Numbered from the stretch's first letter, positions 35,540-45,786 are shown. The stretch is 64,000 bases of DNA from Colwellia sp. BRX10-3 (GCF_014077505.1 NZ_JACGWA010000001.1:1-64000); one strand, 5' to 3'. The notes: a model not told the origin generated them from the sequence alone. Numbers and translations: made by a program.

Positions 35540-37825
35540 TTAACGCGCTACGATGGTTTCTTGATCAAGCTCAGCTTGAAATTGTTGTTGCAGTGCAATA
35601 ACAATTTCATCTTCAGCTAACACTTGCTTTGCATATTCATAACGCTTGGCATTAATATCTGATTGGATTTGGTAAGGATCTGCCACCGTTTTTTCGACAA
35701 TATTTAGTTCAACAGTGACTTTACGTTGCAAGTATTCAGATATTCGTGCTTCTAATTCTTTATGTGCTGCATCACTATTTAAATGCTTTATCGATTGATC
35801 TAACTGTAAAATCAATACATCGTCGGTCGAGGCTTCATCTACCGTAGCATGAATTGCTAACTGCCTTAAACGGGCAATTAATGACATGCTGTCAATCATA
35901 TGGGCCCATTTATCAACCTGGTTTGCCAACTTAATGGTCGCAGGGTCAATAACATCTTCGTTATAAGGCTGCTCAGGTAATGTTGCTAAATCAGGAACAT
36001 TAGGCGGTACTGCAACAGTATTATTTTCAGCTTCTACACTCGTGTCTTCTATTTTGTCTAATGATGGACGCACAACAGCGCCATTAGGCTTTTTTCCACT
36101 ATCCTCCAATGACTTTTTACGGCTTCTTAGCATATTTCTGGTAGCGATGGCGGCGGCTACTGGCGATGAAAATGGCTTAGATTGATTCTTTTCCTGTAGT
36201 TGTTCTGAGCTATTATTACTAACGGTATCTTCAGGGGTAATTAATTTATCATCATGAGTCGTGTTGCTATTGTCTATAGTATGTTGATCGTTACTGCTAA
36301 GATCAGATTGTAATGTTTTAGCTTCAGGCTCTTGCTCTATAATCGTATGATCTTGATGTTCAATTGTTAACATTTCTTCTGTTAGAATGCCATTGGCATT
36401 GGCATCAGAATCATGATCCGCTTCAATAACGTCTTCAGAAGTTGGTATATCTTCATGTTCATTTTCGTTTGTATGATGTTGGTCTTTCTCAGCACTATCT
36501 TTTGGATTTTCATTAAGGTCGGCCTTGTTCTGAAAAGAATCAGCTAACACTTTATCCTTGGTTGAGTTCAACGACTCTTGCTCTGATGAGGTTATTATTT
36601 TTGTTGTTTCAAGGCTTTCTTCATCACTCGCATTAGCATGTGCTAACGACGTTGACTTACTCAGCGAAAGTTCGTCAATATCTTGATGTAAAAGCTCATG
36701 AGATATTTCTTTACCTACTTCGGGCAAATCAAGGCTATTAGCAACCGGTTTAAAAGCTAATAATCTTAGTAACATCATATCAAATGCAGCTTGTTCATCA
36801 TCGGCATAAGGAAGATCTTTTCTAGCAGTTAATACTATTTGATAGTAAAGCTGTACATCTTCAGGTGACATCAGTTGGCAAAATCGCGTGAGCATTTGTT
36901 GATGCTCTGCCGGTAAGCTAAAGTTAGCTTCAACCACTTGTGTCATAGCAATTTGATGTAACAACTGAATTAACTCGGCTGATAATCGGCTATAACTTGG
37001 CGCATAAGAGGCAATAGCTAATGAAAGTTGCATTAATGCAGCAGAATCTTGTTTTAATAAGGCGAGTATAATTTTAAAAACCCAATCTCGATCAACGCCA
37101 CCTAACATTTGCTGTACATCAGCTCTGGTTATATTGCCATTGCCCTGTGCAATACATTGATCTGTCAAACTTAAACAATCGCGCATACTGCCACGAGCAG
37201 CTTTAGCTAAAAGCGCAATGGCTTCATCGTCAAAAGATACGGCTTCTTTGGTCAGTATTTCTATTATTTTATCGCTAATTTGTTTGATCGTAAGCGCTTT
37301 TAAATGAAACTGTAAACAACGAGAAAGTACAGTGACTGGTAGCTTTTGTGGGTCGGTAGTCGCGAGAATAAACTTAACATGCTCTGGAGGCTCTTCAAGG
37401 GTCTTTAATAAGGCATTAAAACTACTTTTTGACAGCATATGAACTTCATCTATCAAGTAGACCTTATACCGACCTCTTGTAGGTGCATATTGTACGTTGT
37501 CTAATATTTCACGCGTATCGTCGACTTTTGTGCGAGAGGCTGCATCAATTTCAAGTAAATCAACAAATTTACCTTGATCGATATCAACACAAGCATCACA
37601 AGTGCCACAAGGTGTAGCTGTGACGCCTGTTTCACAATTTAGGCTTTTAGCAAAAATTCTCGCTATGGTAGTTTTACCTACGCCACGAGTACCGGTGAAT
37701 AAATAGGCGTGATGTAATCGCTGTTGGGTCAGTGCATTAACCAAAACAGTAACAACATGCTCTTGACCCATCAACTCATTAAAGGATTTTGGTCGCCATT
37801 TTCTTGCTAAAACCTGATAGCTCAT
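35540..37825 (-). CDS. dnaX: DNA polymerase III tau subunit (gamma by frameshift)
   Basis: A 761-residue clamp-loader ATPase. Seen: Walker A in [14 protein letters not shown] (about residue 45), a four-Cys zinc module ([17 protein letters not shown]), Walker B DEVHML, and sensor-1 SRCLQFHL. A long acidic, Ser/Asp/Glu-rich linker (about 400-560) precedes the C-terminal tau domain. Codons 577-579 form an A-AAA-AAG slippery heptamer in the E. coli frame, whose -1 frame stops at once; gamma would be about 580 residues. It is followed by ybaB and preceded by apt (9 nt). Confidence 0.95.
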   Translation of the reverse strand: MSYQVLARKWRPKSFNELMGQEHVVTVLVNALTQQRLHHAYLFTGTRGVGKTTIARIFAKSLNCETGVTATPCGTCDACVDIDQGKFVDLLEIDAASRTKVDDTREILDNVQYAPTRGRYKVYLIDEVHMLSKSSFNALLKTLEEPPEHVKFILATTDPQKLPVTVLSRCLQFHLKALTIKQISDKIIEILTKEAVSFDDEAIALLAKAARGSMRDCLSLTDQCIAQGNGNITRADVQQMLGGVDRDWVFKIILALLKQDSAALMQLSLAIASYAPSYSRLSAELIQLLHQIAMTQVVEANFSLPAEHQQMLTRFCQLMSPEDVQLYYQIVLTARKDLPYADDEQAAFDMMLLRLLAFKPVANSLDLPEVGKEISHELLHQDIDELSLSKSTSLAHANASDEESLETTKIITSSEQESLNSTKDKVLADSFQNKADLNENPKDSAEKDQHHTNENEHEDIPTSEDVIEADHDSDANANGILTEEMLTIEHQDHTIIEQEPEAKTLQSDLSSNDQHTIDNSNTTHDDKLITPEDTVSNNSSEQLQEKNQSKPFSSPVAAAIATRNMLRSRKKSLEDSGKKPNGAVVRPSLDKIEDTSVEAENNTVAVPPNVPDLATLPEQPYNEDVIDPATIKLANQVDKWAHMIDSMSLIARLRQLAIHATVDEASTDDVLILQLDQSIKHLNSDAAHKELEARISEYLQRKVTVELNIVEKTVADPYQIQSDINAKRYEYAKQVLAEDEIVIALQQQFQAELDQETIVAR
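36065..36107 (-). promoter_or_regulatory. Programmed -1 frameshift signal in dnaX
   Basis: Reading on the minus strand: GGAGG (36107-36103, Shine-Dalgarno-like) lies 7 nt before A-AAA-AAG (36095-36089). Slipping -1 reads GCC TAA (36089-36084). A stem-loop, TGGCGC with GCGTCCA (36083-36065, one bulge), follows 5 nt after the heptamer. These are the three known E. coli dnaX signals. Confidence 0.85.
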
Positions 37826-37834
37826 TCTTCAGCC

Positions 37835-38380
37835 TTAATCGCCAGAATATTGCAGTAAAGAGAAGACCGATAAATCCATGCCTTCGAGTTTTTTTTCACC
37901 ACCTAAGTCAGGCAATGATATAACAAATGCGGCATCAGTTACTTTAGCACCTAAACGTCTTATCAATTTAGTTGTTGCCTCAATAGTTCCGCCAGTTGCA
38001 AGTAAATCATCAATAATCAAAACATTATCATCTTTAGTTAAAGCATCTTGATGAATTTCTAACGTGTCTTGACCATACTCTAGCTGATAATCTTGCATAA
38101 AAGTAGCTCTTGGTAACTTACCCGGCTTGCGAACAGGAACGAATCCTAAGCCCATTGCTAGCGCTAAAGGCGCACCAAAGAGGAATCCACGAGCTTCAGT
38201 ACCGACAATTTTTGTATAACCGCCATTTTTGAATTTATTCACTAAGATTTCTATGGTGAGTTTGAATGCTTCAGCATCGTCCAATATACCGGTTACATCT
38301 CTGAACATAATGCCGGCTTTAGGATAATCTGGGATAGTGTGAATTGCTGATTTAAGTGTATTGATTTGTGATTCAGTCAT
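37835..38380 (-). CDS. apt: Adenine phosphoribosyltransferase
   Basis: A 181-residue purine salvage enzyme that makes AMP from adenine and PRPP. The PRPP-binding motif [16 protein letters not shown] and [23 protein letters not shown] are all typical. apt-dnaX-ybaB is the usual gammaproteobacterial order. Confidence 0.95.
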   Translation of the reverse strand: MTESQINTLKSAIHTIPDYPKAGIMFRDVTGILDDAEAFKLTIEILVNKFKNGGYTKIVGTEARGFLFGAPLALAMGLGFVPVRKPGKLPRATFMQDYQLEYGQDTLEIHQDALTKDDNVLIIDDLLATGGTIEATTKLIRRLGAKVTDAAFVISLPDLGGEKKLEGMDLSVFSLLQYSGD

Positions 38381-38434
38381 GTTCTAAAAGTCAAAAAAAA
38401 TTTTAGCTACAGAATAAAGCAATTCACTGAAAAA

Positions 38435-38818
38435 TTATAGTAACTGATAGAGAGTATTTGGAGATAATAGATCATTTAACAATTTAAGAAGGATTTTCTC
38501 ATTTATCGGCTTTTCAATAATCGCCGAAAATATATCTGTATTGCAAACCAACTCTACTGCTTTACGTCCTTGGGTTGTCATGAAGATAACCGGTATATCG
38601 GCGAGTACATCATGTTGCCGAATATGTTTAGTCAACTGAATACCATTCATGATCGGCATTAAGTGATCGACTATCACTAAGTCATAGTAATCGTTTTGTA
38701 ACTTTTCAGATGCACCTAGCCCATGGCGCGCTGTGCTTACAAAATAGCCCTGATTAAATAATACAGTACTAAGACTATCAAGAATGGTCTTATTATCGTC
38801 TACAACAAGTATTTTCAT
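38435..38818 (-). CDS. CheY-like single-domain response regulator
   Basis: A 127-residue stand-alone receiver: acidic pocket VVDDN, phospho-acceptor Asp in LVIVDHLMPIMNG (about residue 52), Thr in MTTQG and Lys in IEKPI. No output domain, no kinase nearby. Partner unknown. Confidence 0.87.
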   Translation of the reverse strand: MKILVVDDNKTILDSLSTVLFNQGYFVSTARHGLGASEKLQNDYYDLVIVDHLMPIMNGIQLTKHIRQHDVLADIPVIFMTTQGRKAVELVCNTDIFSAIIEKPINEKILLKLLNDLLSPNTLYQLL

Positions 38819-38839
38819 TTTAAATAAAGCTGTTGTAAT

Positions 38840-38962
38840 TTAATTTGATAATAATGTAAACCAACCGGCTAACATGGGTAGTAATGGGGCGGCGAACATT
38901 GCAAGTACGGCTGCAAATATATGTCGCTTTGACGTGCTATCTTTAAAATTTTCTTCTGACAT
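38840..38962 (-). CDS. 40-residue membrane protein
   Basis: A 40-residue protein with a polar start (MSEENFKDSTSKRH) and one hydrophobic helix (about 15-36, with AVLAMFAAPLLPMLAGW). AAAGG lies 9 nt before the ATG. It is on the same strand as the CheY-like gene, 21 nt ahead of it, and may be co-transcribed. The antisense 65-residue ORF on the plus strand is regarded as its shadow. Family not recognised. Confidence 0.6.
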   Translation of the reverse strand: MSEENFKDSTSKRHIFAAVLAMFAAPLLPMLAGWFTLLSN

Positions 38963-39170
38963 GATAATACCTTTCGATAGATTAATCGGCGCGCATTGTA
39001 GACCAAAAACACGATTAAAGGTAGTTATATTTGATTTAGTAAAACTAGCTTATTTACTTATCAAAATTTAATTATCTGCTGTATAACGACTATTAGCTAT
39101 AACAAATAATTTTGTGTCTTCGCTCTTACATTTCGATATGGCTATAAAATACGGCTTGTTATGAACATAA

Positions 39171-39196
39171 AAAAACCAGCCTATAGGCTGGTTTTT
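39171..39196 (-). terminator. Terminator of the TonB2 operon
   Basis: AAAAACCAGCC (39171-39181) pairs perfectly with 39186-39196 around TATA, 26 nt after the TPR gene's stop. T-runs on both strands. Confidence 0.88.
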
Positions 39197-39221
39197 GTGT
39201 CGTTCTATTTAACAGATATAT

Positions 39222-40481
39222 TTAAATAGCGACATTTTTTCTTTGAGCTGTGTCTTTAATAAAGCTTTCCCAACCCTTAGCAGACTTACGAGTCTTAGGA
39301 TCTTTCATTGCTAAACTAATCGCTTTATAAGCTTGTTTATATTGTTCTAAATAAAAGTGAGACTCAGCAATACTCATCTGAAGTCTTCCTTCATTTTTCA
39401 CACCAAGTTCTATAGCTTTATTTAACGCTATAATCGCTGGTTTAAACTGCTCATCTTGCTTTAATAACATACCTTGTTTGCTGTAATGTTTCGCAAGGTT
39501 AGTCATTTTAGCCAATTCACCGTAGTAACTAGCAGCTTTATCAATATGTTGAGCAGCATGCCAAGCGTTAGCTAGTGAAGATAAATTTTTATCATCACGT
39601 GGTACTAAACCTGAATCAATGTGCTTCTCTAATAACATAGCTGCTTTATATGGTACTAAACTTTGTGAGTACAAACTTGCTAGTGTCTTAATTTCAGATT
39701 CTTTAACAAGGAAACCTTGTTTATAAGCAAGATCAAGTGTTTCTAGACCTTTCTGATAATCTTCGACCAACAAATAAAACATACCAAGTTGGGTCCACCA
39801 CGTTTTATCTTCTGGAAATATTTGAAGTACAGTTTCAAGCGTTTTAACAGCATCTTTATATTTTTTACTTTCGTAATACGAAGTAACTTTTAATATATAA
39901 GGATTTTTGTTTTGCTTGTCACCGTAAGCCGCAATCGCATTATCTGCTGGCACAATCATTTTATCTAATTGCTTCAACGCATAATGAGCATTGGCTATTT
40001 TAGTCCAAGTATCGCCGTCTGATTTACCGGTAAAGTCCATCCAAGCTTTATAGTTGACTAATGCATCTTCATAGTCTTTAACTTGCATTTGCAAATCAGC
40101 TAACAGCTTAAGTCCTTCACCTTGATCGCCTTCATTAAGTATATCAGGTGCTATCGCTATCTTAAGGTATTGAATGGCTTTCGCTTCTTCGTTACCCATA
40201 GAGGCATACATAACTGCAATAAAACGAGCAACATAAGCTTTGTCATATTCTTTACTAGCGTCAATATCTAAAAGAATAACTAAAGCGCCAGGAATATCAT
40301 CAGCTGAATAAGCTTCAAAGGCTTTAGCTACCTTTTTACCAACACTTGGACCTACAAGCTGTGTTTTACGCTTTGGCTTTTCAGAATCTTCAGCGCCAGC
40401 TGCAGATACTTCTGCAGCAATTGGCAATTGAATTAGAACAACTGAAATAATTAACAGTAAAGATGAAAAGATCTTATTCAT
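39222..40481 (-). CDS. TPR protein of the TonB2 operon
   Basis: A 419-residue exported protein: signal peptide (about 1-27), then TPR-like repeats for most of its length (for instance ALVNYKAWMD, KTWWTQLGMFYLLVEDYQKG, AIIALNKAIELG). A TPR protein at this place downstream of tonB2 occurs in Vibrio-type TonB2 operons, where it is thought to assist transport. It follows tonB2 by 2 nt. Confidence 0.85.
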   Translation of the reverse strand: MNKIFSSLLLIISVVLIQLPIAAEVSAAGAEDSEKPKRKTQLVGPSVGKKVAKAFEAYSADDIPGALVILLDIDASKEYDKAYVARFIAVMYASMGNEEAKAIQYLKIAIAPDILNEGDQGEGLKLLADLQMQVKDYEDALVNYKAWMDFTGKSDGDTWTKIANAHYALKQLDKMIVPADNAIAAYGDKQNKNPYILKVTSYYESKKYKDAVKTLETVLQIFPEDKTWWTQLGMFYLLVEDYQKGLETLDLAYKQGFLVKESEIKTLASLYSQSLVPYKAAMLLEKHIDSGLVPRDDKNLSSLANAWHAAQHIDKAASYYGELAKMTNLAKHYSKQGMLLKQDEQFKPAIIALNKAIELGVKNEGRLQMSIAESHFYLEQYKQAYKAISLAMKDPKTRKSAKGWESFIKDTAQRKNVAI

Positions 40482-40483
40482 TA

Positions 40484-41101
40484 TTAATTTCCTCCGTCCA
40501 TATTAAAGTCAAGTCGCACAGTCAAACCTGTTTGTCTCATAGCTTTGCCATCAACAACTTTTGGTTTGTACTTCCATTTTCGCAAAGCTCGTTTAGCTTC
40601 TTTGTCAAAAACGCGTTTAGGATCAGCTTCAATGACATCAACATCTTCAACACCACCAATTTCGTTGATAGTAAATGAAAGCGTAACCCAACCTTCTTTA
40701 CCATCACGAGCAGCTTGTATTGGGTACTTAGGCTCAATACGAACTATAGGTGTTGCATCTCCGTCACGGCCAAAACCAGCACCAGGTGCAGAAATACCCG
40801 CATTTGCTCCGGCTAACTGTACACCAGGCATATTAAACGTTAATCCACCCGTGTCGTTATTAGTCTCAGGCTCAGGAGCTTGAGGCTTAGGCGGCGTTTT
40901 AGGCGGCGGTGGTGGCGGCGGCGGAACACGTTGACGGCGTTCTGCTGCTGACTTAGGTGGCGTCGTATTAACTTCTACTATAATGCTCTCTAATGCATCT
41001 TCTTTGTTTCTATCACCGCTAGAAACAAGAAAGGACATAAAAGCAAACAAAGCAAATGTTACTGCAGCGCCTAGTAGTATAGATACTAAAAAGCGAACCA
41101 T
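40484..41101 (-). CDS. tonB2: Energy transducer TonB (TonB2 type)
   Basis: A 205-residue periplasm-spanning protein: N-terminal anchor (about 4-26), a short proline-rich stretch with eight consecutive Pro (about residue 63), and a TonB C-terminal domain (EPKYPIQAARDGKEGWVTLSF ... LRKWKYKP). It couples ExbB/ExbD force to TonB-dependent receptors. The short Pro region fits TonB2-type proteins. Starts 3 nt after exbD2. Confidence 0.93.
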   Translation of the reverse strand: MVRFLVSILLGAAVTFALFAFMSFLVSSGDRNKEDALESIIVEVNTTPPKSAAERRQRVPPPPPPPPKTPPKPQAPEPETNNDTGGLTFNMPGVQLAGANAGISAPGAGFGRDGDATPIVRIEPKYPIQAARDGKEGWVTLSFTINEIGGVEDVDVIEADPKRVFDKEAKRALRKWKYKPKVVDGKAMRQTGLTVRLDFNMDGGN

Positions 41102-41104
41102 AAA

Positions 41105-41506
41105 CTACCCCTTAGCTGCAGCGATAGAAATTCTGTCTATGCCCGCTTCTTTAATTGCATCCATTACTTTCACAACAACGCCATGTTTTGCGTCTTTGTC
41201 CGCTTGAATGATTACAACGTCAGTTGGTTGCTCAGCCAATAATTTTTCAATATTAGCCGCAACGCGTTCAATATCTACACGACGTTTGTCTAACCAAATT
41301 TCACCATTATCTTTAACTGCAATAAAGATATTGGCTGACTTCTGTTTAGACTGATTTGCCGCTTTAGGTTTATTAACTTCAATACCAGCTTCTTTTACAA
41401 AAGAAGTAGTTACGATAAAGAAAATCAACATGATGAATACGATGTCAAGCATCGGCGTCATATCTATTACTGCTTCTTCGTCTTCACGAATACGTTTACG
41501 TGCCAT
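41105..41506 (-). CDS. exbD2: ExbD/TolR-family transport protein
   Basis: A 133-residue protein: one membrane helix (LDIVFIMLIFFIVTTSF, about 20-38) with the conserved Asp in MTPMLDIVFI, then a periplasmic domain. Part of the proton-driven ExbB-ExbD motor. Confidence 0.92.
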   Translation of the reverse strand: MARKRIREDEEAVIDMTPMLDIVFIMLIFFIVTTSFVKEAGIEVNKPKAANQSKQKSANIFIAVKDNGEIWLDKRRVDIERVAANIEKLLAEQPTDVVIIQADKDAKHGVVVKVMDAIKEAGIDRISIAAAKG

Positions 41507-41518
41507 TCGAATATCTCT

Positions 41519-42043
41519 CTAGTGATGAGGTAAACTGTCAACCAGTTTAGCCTTTGCTAGTTTAACTTTAGCGTCTAACCTTGAACTGAAAAACACCCCT
41601 GATAACGCTGCAACCATACCCGCCATTGTCGGAATTGTTGCCATTGATATACCAGACGCCATCAGACGCGGATTACCAGTACCTTGTTGTGCCATAACTT
41701 CAAACACACCGATCATGCCGGTTACAGTACCGAGTAATCCAATTAGTGGACACATTGCCACCAAGGTTCTAATTGTGAGCATGTTTTGCTCTAATTGTGC
41801 TGTCGCTTCGGAGATCCAAGTATCTCTAATTCGATGTGCATACCAAGAAGTAGTATCTACTCTTGCATCCCAACGTCCAACGATATCGTCTTTCATTTTT
41901 GGGTAATTTTTAGATAGAAACCAATAGCGTTCTATCATTAAAATCCACATCAGTAAGAGTGCGAAGGCAACAACGTATAGTACGTTACCACCAGTCGCAA
42001 TAAAACTCCTGACAGATTCCCAAAGCTCTATCAGGAATAACAT
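41519..42043 (-). CDS. exbB2: ExbB2-type biopolymer transport protein
   Basis: A 174-residue TolQ/ExbB-family protein with three membrane segments and the family signature PLIGLLGTVTGMIGVFEVMA near residue 98. It starts at the ttpC stop (1-nt overlap), so translation is probably coupled. Confidence 0.92.
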   Translation of the reverse strand: MLFLIELWESVRSFIATGGNVLYVVAFALLLMWILMIERYWFLSKNYPKMKDDIVGRWDARVDTTSWYAHRIRDTWISEATAQLEQNMLTIRTLVAMCPLIGLLGTVTGMIGVFEVMAQQGTGNPRLMASGISMATIPTMAGMVAALSGVFFSSRLDAKVKLAKAKLVDSLPHH

Positions 42044-43386
42044 TATTTAGACTCCTTCTCGGCAAGTGCAGCGATCATGCCAGCGCTTTGCTCGTCTAAC
42101 TTTTGCAATACAGATTTACTTCTACCAGCGACAATGCTGTGGATTAAGATTAGTGGCAATGCACAAATCAAACCTAAAGCTGTTGTTACAAGTGCTAGAG
42201 AGATGTTACCCGCCATAATTTTCGGGTCACCTGTACCAAATAACATAATCGTTTGGAAGGTCATAATCATACCGATTACTGTACCTAATAAACCCATTAA
42301 TGGTGCAATTGCAGCGAACATTTTGATTAAGTTAATACCGCGGTCGACTTTTGGTGTTTCGCGTAAAATAGCTTCATCAAGTTTAAGTTCAAGTGTTTCT
42401 GCATCAACCGTTTTGTTTTCAAAGTAGACTTTTAACAAGCGACCAAGTGGATTGTTATCGTTTGGTTGATCAAGATTCTTCTCTTGAGTGCGAATTTTAG
42501 CACTCATGCTGCCAAGAACTATCATTCGTTCTAAAGCAATAAGAAGGCCGATAATTAGCAATACAGTAATCGCATAGCCAACTTCTTGACCTTCATGATA
42601 GAACTGCATTAATGTTTTCTTACGTGTTTCTAACGTTAAGATAGCACCACGAGATGGATCCACATATAAAGGGGCGTAACCAGAATTTTCACCAAAGAAA
42701 GAAGACGCAGTTCCAGCAATATGGCCAGCAGGTTGCTTAGCTAATGGCTGTACTTGTCCAACTTCGTCGTTATAAGTCAAGTAGCCGTTTTCAGATACTA
42801 AATTGAAAGTACCGATACGAATCACAGACTCAGTAGACTTTGAACCATCTAAGTTTGTTACTTCTGTTGTAAATCTAGATATTTCACCTGATTGCGTCAT
42901 TTCAGTTTGCAAAGCAAACCATAACTCTTCAAGTTGTTCCAACTCTGGAATTGCTTTAGAATTCGCAATTTTGTCTAAAACTTCACCACGACCTGGGTAT
43001 TCAGATGAAACAATAGACGTTGCAATTGTACCATAAGCATTAGCTGCAGCTGCACGACTTACACCGAACATCTCACCTAACGTACCTTGGGCATTATCTA
43101 ACTCTACAGCTTTTTGCGCTAAAGTAATTTCGTTAGCGGCATACTCTTTAGTTAAACGTTTGTTACGTGCTTGTTGATTGGCTAGTTCTGTTTTAGCTTT
43201 GTTTAATAACGATTGCTTGTCAGAACGTGCAGACATAAATTCTGCTTCACGTTTTTTATCGATCTTAGCTTCAGAGATACGGTCATTTTTAACTTGTTTT
43301 AATAAGTCATCTAACTGATTGGCTGAAGCTGAAGCTGCTACTGTCATTGAAGCAGCAAATAATACGAAATTAATAACTTTTTTCAT
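42043..43386 (-). CDS. ttpC: TtpC-type ExbB homologue
   Basis: A 447-residue protein: signal peptide, a long periplasmic coiled-coil-prone domain (about 25-260), then a MotA/TolQ/ExbB domain (about 265-440) with PLMGLLGTVIGMIMTFQTIMLFGTGDPK. The layout matches TtpC of Vibrio TonB2 systems, an extra ExbB-like protein needed for TonB2-dependent transport. It overlaps the DUF3450 stop by 1 nt. Confidence 0.9.
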   Translation of the reverse strand: MKKVINFVLFAASMTVAASASANQLDDLLKQVKNDRISEAKIDKKREAEFMSARSDKQSLLNKAKTELANQQARNKRLTKEYAANEITLAQKAVELDNAQGTLGEMFGVSRAAAANAYGTIATSIVSSEYPGRGEVLDKIANSKAIPELEQLEELWFALQTEMTQSGEISRFTTEVTNLDGSKSTESVIRIGTFNLVSENGYLTYNDEVGQVQPLAKQPAGHIAGTASSFFGENSGYAPLYVDPSRGAILTLETRKKTLMQFYHEGQEVGYAITVLLIIGLLIALERMIVLGSMSAKIRTQEKNLDQPNDNNPLGRLLKVYFENKTVDAETLELKLDEAILRETPKVDRGINLIKMFAAIAPLMGLLGTVIGMIMTFQTIMLFGTGDPKIMAGNISLALVTTALGLICALPLILIHSIVAGRSKSVLQKLDEQSAGMIAALAEKESK

Positions 43387-44165
43387 TATTTTGCTCCTGC
43401 TGCAAAGACGGGTAGTTTGGCTAGATCAAGTGGTAATTGCTTACGAGCCATTTGAATGGCGTCGGTAACTGGTTTTAAGTATTGATCACCTAAAGCATCC
43501 CAACCACGTTTTTCATTGTTCCAAACCCATGCATTTTTCATGTCAAGAGATTGAGCAACAAATGAAATACGTCCCATGTGAACGAAATCAGCTGTAATCT
43601 TACGGTCGCCTAAGTCAAGTTCAGCTTGATAGACACCAAATATACTGCCGTAGCCCGCTTCAATTTCATATGCTTCAAGCACTAAACGAAATTGTTCAGA
43701 TACTGATACATCTGAATCACCCATGACATCACGTAAACCAGCAATACGCTCTTTACGTGCATCAATGTTCATAGGAACATCAAGGTCAACAAAAGTCTCT
43801 AACGTATCAATCATTTTGTACATCAATGGCACAACACCTTGCTTGGTTTTATCTATACCAGCAATTTGCTTTTGTAATGATTTAATATTAGCCGTTTGAT
43901 CATTAACCATCAGTTGAACGTGATCGTTATAGCCACTTAATACGTCAGCTTCATCGACTGTATTACGATACTCAGCTAATAACTCTTGAGTTTGACCGTA
44001 AATATTGTCTATTTTGTTTTGTGATTGACTAGAAGCCTTAAAGATTTGAGCTTCTGCTTTTTGTAGATCTGTTAACGCATCTGCAGCCGCGAAGTTGCTT
44101 GCTGAAAATGCTAGTGCGCCAATTATCGTCGTTGCGATAAGGCTTTTCTTGCTTAATTTGGACAT
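43386..44165 (-). CDS. DUF3450 periplasmic protein
   Basis: A 259-residue exported coiled-coil protein (signal peptide about 1-26) with the family's VADADVLSGYNDH-like and RISFVAQSLDMKNAWVW segments. DUF3450 proteins lead TtpC-ExbB2-ExbD2-TonB2 operons. ATG 44165 is used; a start at 44201 would put 12 extra residues before the signal peptide. Confidence 0.87.
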   Translation of the reverse strand: MSKLSKKSLIATTIIGALAFSASNFAAADALTDLQKAEAQIFKASSQSQNKIDNIYGQTQELLAEYRNTVDEADVLSGYNDHVQLMVNDQTANIKSLQKQIAGIDKTKQGVVPLMYKMIDTLETFVDLDVPMNIDARKERIAGLRDVMGDSDVSVSEQFRLVLEAYEIEAGYGSIFGVYQAELDLGDRKITADFVHMGRISFVAQSLDMKNAWVWNNEKRGWDALGDQYLKPVTDAIQMARKQLPLDLAKLPVFAAGAK

Positions 44166-45203
44166 AGTTCCCAACCAATTGCTATTGAATTTTGATAACA
44201 AGCTTTATTGTTAACGCAAATTTAATAATCTGCCATTTTAAGTTTTTATTTTTTTAAAATAAAACCACGACAATATTCCCAGACGACAGCCTAACTGTCA
44301 ACTAAGTACAATAAAAAGACCATTTATTTCGCTTTATAGTGCGAAGTAAACTTTTTCGTAACGTGAATTGAACAATACATTCATTTGATACAGAACATGA
44401 TTGATTAACCCCATGTTACAGAAGACCTCTTAATTGTAATAATATGTGCTCCTTATGTTTTACTAACTCTTTCGTAGTAAGTCAATAATAATTACAAAAT
44501 AGTACGGAAAACATAGGATTTTGATGACTAATTAGGCAATTATAATATATCAGCTAATTAATATAAATTCGCTTTATAACAATTTATTGAATAAATTTTA
44601 CCCAAAATATATCTCATTGACACACATTTAACGCTCATAACACACCCAGTAAGTTAATTGGTTTTGCAATTTATCAGACCAATTAGACTCAATAATTCAG
44701 GTTAAATAAATATGCCAATCTGTAAATTGATTTTAAGTACTAGGCAAGATTAAATTAAAATGTCAGCTTTACTTTACTCGTATAAGTAATGATTCGAGTC
44801 ACCTTTATGTTTATGTACCTATCCATTGTTATAAATTCCTATTTAGCTTGAATTTAATTGCACTCTGATATTTATTACAAAATAATTTTTAAATAGTAGT
44901 CATTCAATATATTAGTTACCTAATACTATGAATCATCGATTAATTATTCACATCACAAGTTAAATATAATTAACAATTGTTTGGTATACAGTAATCTAGT
45001 CAACATTTTTCATGGCAAAAAAATGTGTTTATTAAACCAATAAAATCTTTGATTATCAAAACAACATTAATGCTAAAAAATTACCGAGCGTTAATGTTAA
45101 TTCACAACTTAATATTTGTTATTTACATACTTGTTTACATTATCTTCCTTGTGATTCATAAACACAAAAACTAATATTACTGCAAATATAAAGGGAGATT
45201 ATA
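44166..45203. other. AT-rich intergenic region, no gene seen
   Basis: About 1,040 nt between the divergent TonB2 operon and the Sel1 gene. It is very AT-rich. No ORF, tRNA or convincing terminator was found; AATTGGT (44660 area) recurs in inverse about 22 nt later but is weak. It should hold the TonB2 operon promoter. Confidence 0.5.
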
Positions 45204-45716
45204 ATGTTAAAAAATACGAAATATATATGGTTAGCGGCTTCAGTAATGATTTCAACATCTATACAGGCTAGTACAAAAGCCAATGTAGAATTAGAAGATA
45301 TGCCAAGGTTGGCAAGCCACTACAATCAAAAAATCGATGCTGCACTGCTCGCACTTAATGCCCATAAATACGAAAAAGCTTTTGAAAAACTATCCAATAC
45401 AGCTCGATGGGGTCATAAAGAGTCTCAGTTCTATTTGTCTACTATGTACTTGCAAGGTCAAGGCACAAGCCAAGATATCCCTAAAGCATGGATTTGGTTA
45501 AATTTAGCTTTAGAACAACGTAATACAGATTGGGTAATAATGAAGAGAAAGCTAAGTGAGCTTATTCCTAATGATGTCCAACAAGCACTTGAAAAAGATG
45601 TAGAAGTATATCGTAATAAATATGGTGTTGACGCAAGAGGTTTGAATTGTAGAGCGACCAAAGTCGTTGGTTCTAATCGCCTAGTAGAGCGATGTGAGCA
45701 AAAATGGGTTAACTAG
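45204..45716 (+). CDS. Exported Sel1-repeat protein
   Basis: A 170-residue protein: signal peptide (about 1-22), then one to two Sel1-like repeats (GHKESQFYLSTMYLQGQGTSQDIPKAWIWLNLAL). Cysteine residues near the C-terminus (LNCRATK, ERCEQKW) could form a disulfide. Sel1 repeats mediate protein contacts. A good AAAGGGAG ribosome site. Confidence 0.82.
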   Translation: MLKNTKYIWLAASVMISTSIQASTKANVELEDMPRLASHYNQKIDAALLALNAHKYEKAFEKLSNTARWGHKESQFYLSTMYLQGQGTSQDIPKAWIWLNLALEQRNTDWVIMKRKLSELIPNDVQQALEKDVEVYRNKYGVDARGLNCRATKVVGSNRLVERCEQKWVN

Positions 45717-45755
45717 ACACCATCTAGCTATAAGTTAGAAGCTTCACGCTTATTT

Positions 45756-45786
45756 AAAGGGTTTTAATATCAATTAAAGCCCTTTT
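45756..45786. terminator. Bidirectional terminator
   Basis: AAAGGGTTTTAAT (45756-45768) pairs with 45773-45785 (one T-G) around ATCA. It sits between the convergent Sel1 and hydroxylase genes with T-runs on both sides. Confidence 0.82.

Noticed and set aside
38874-39071. 65-residue plus-strand ORF near the CheY-like gene
   Set aside because: It is antisense to the 40-residue membrane protein, which has the better ribosome site and helix.
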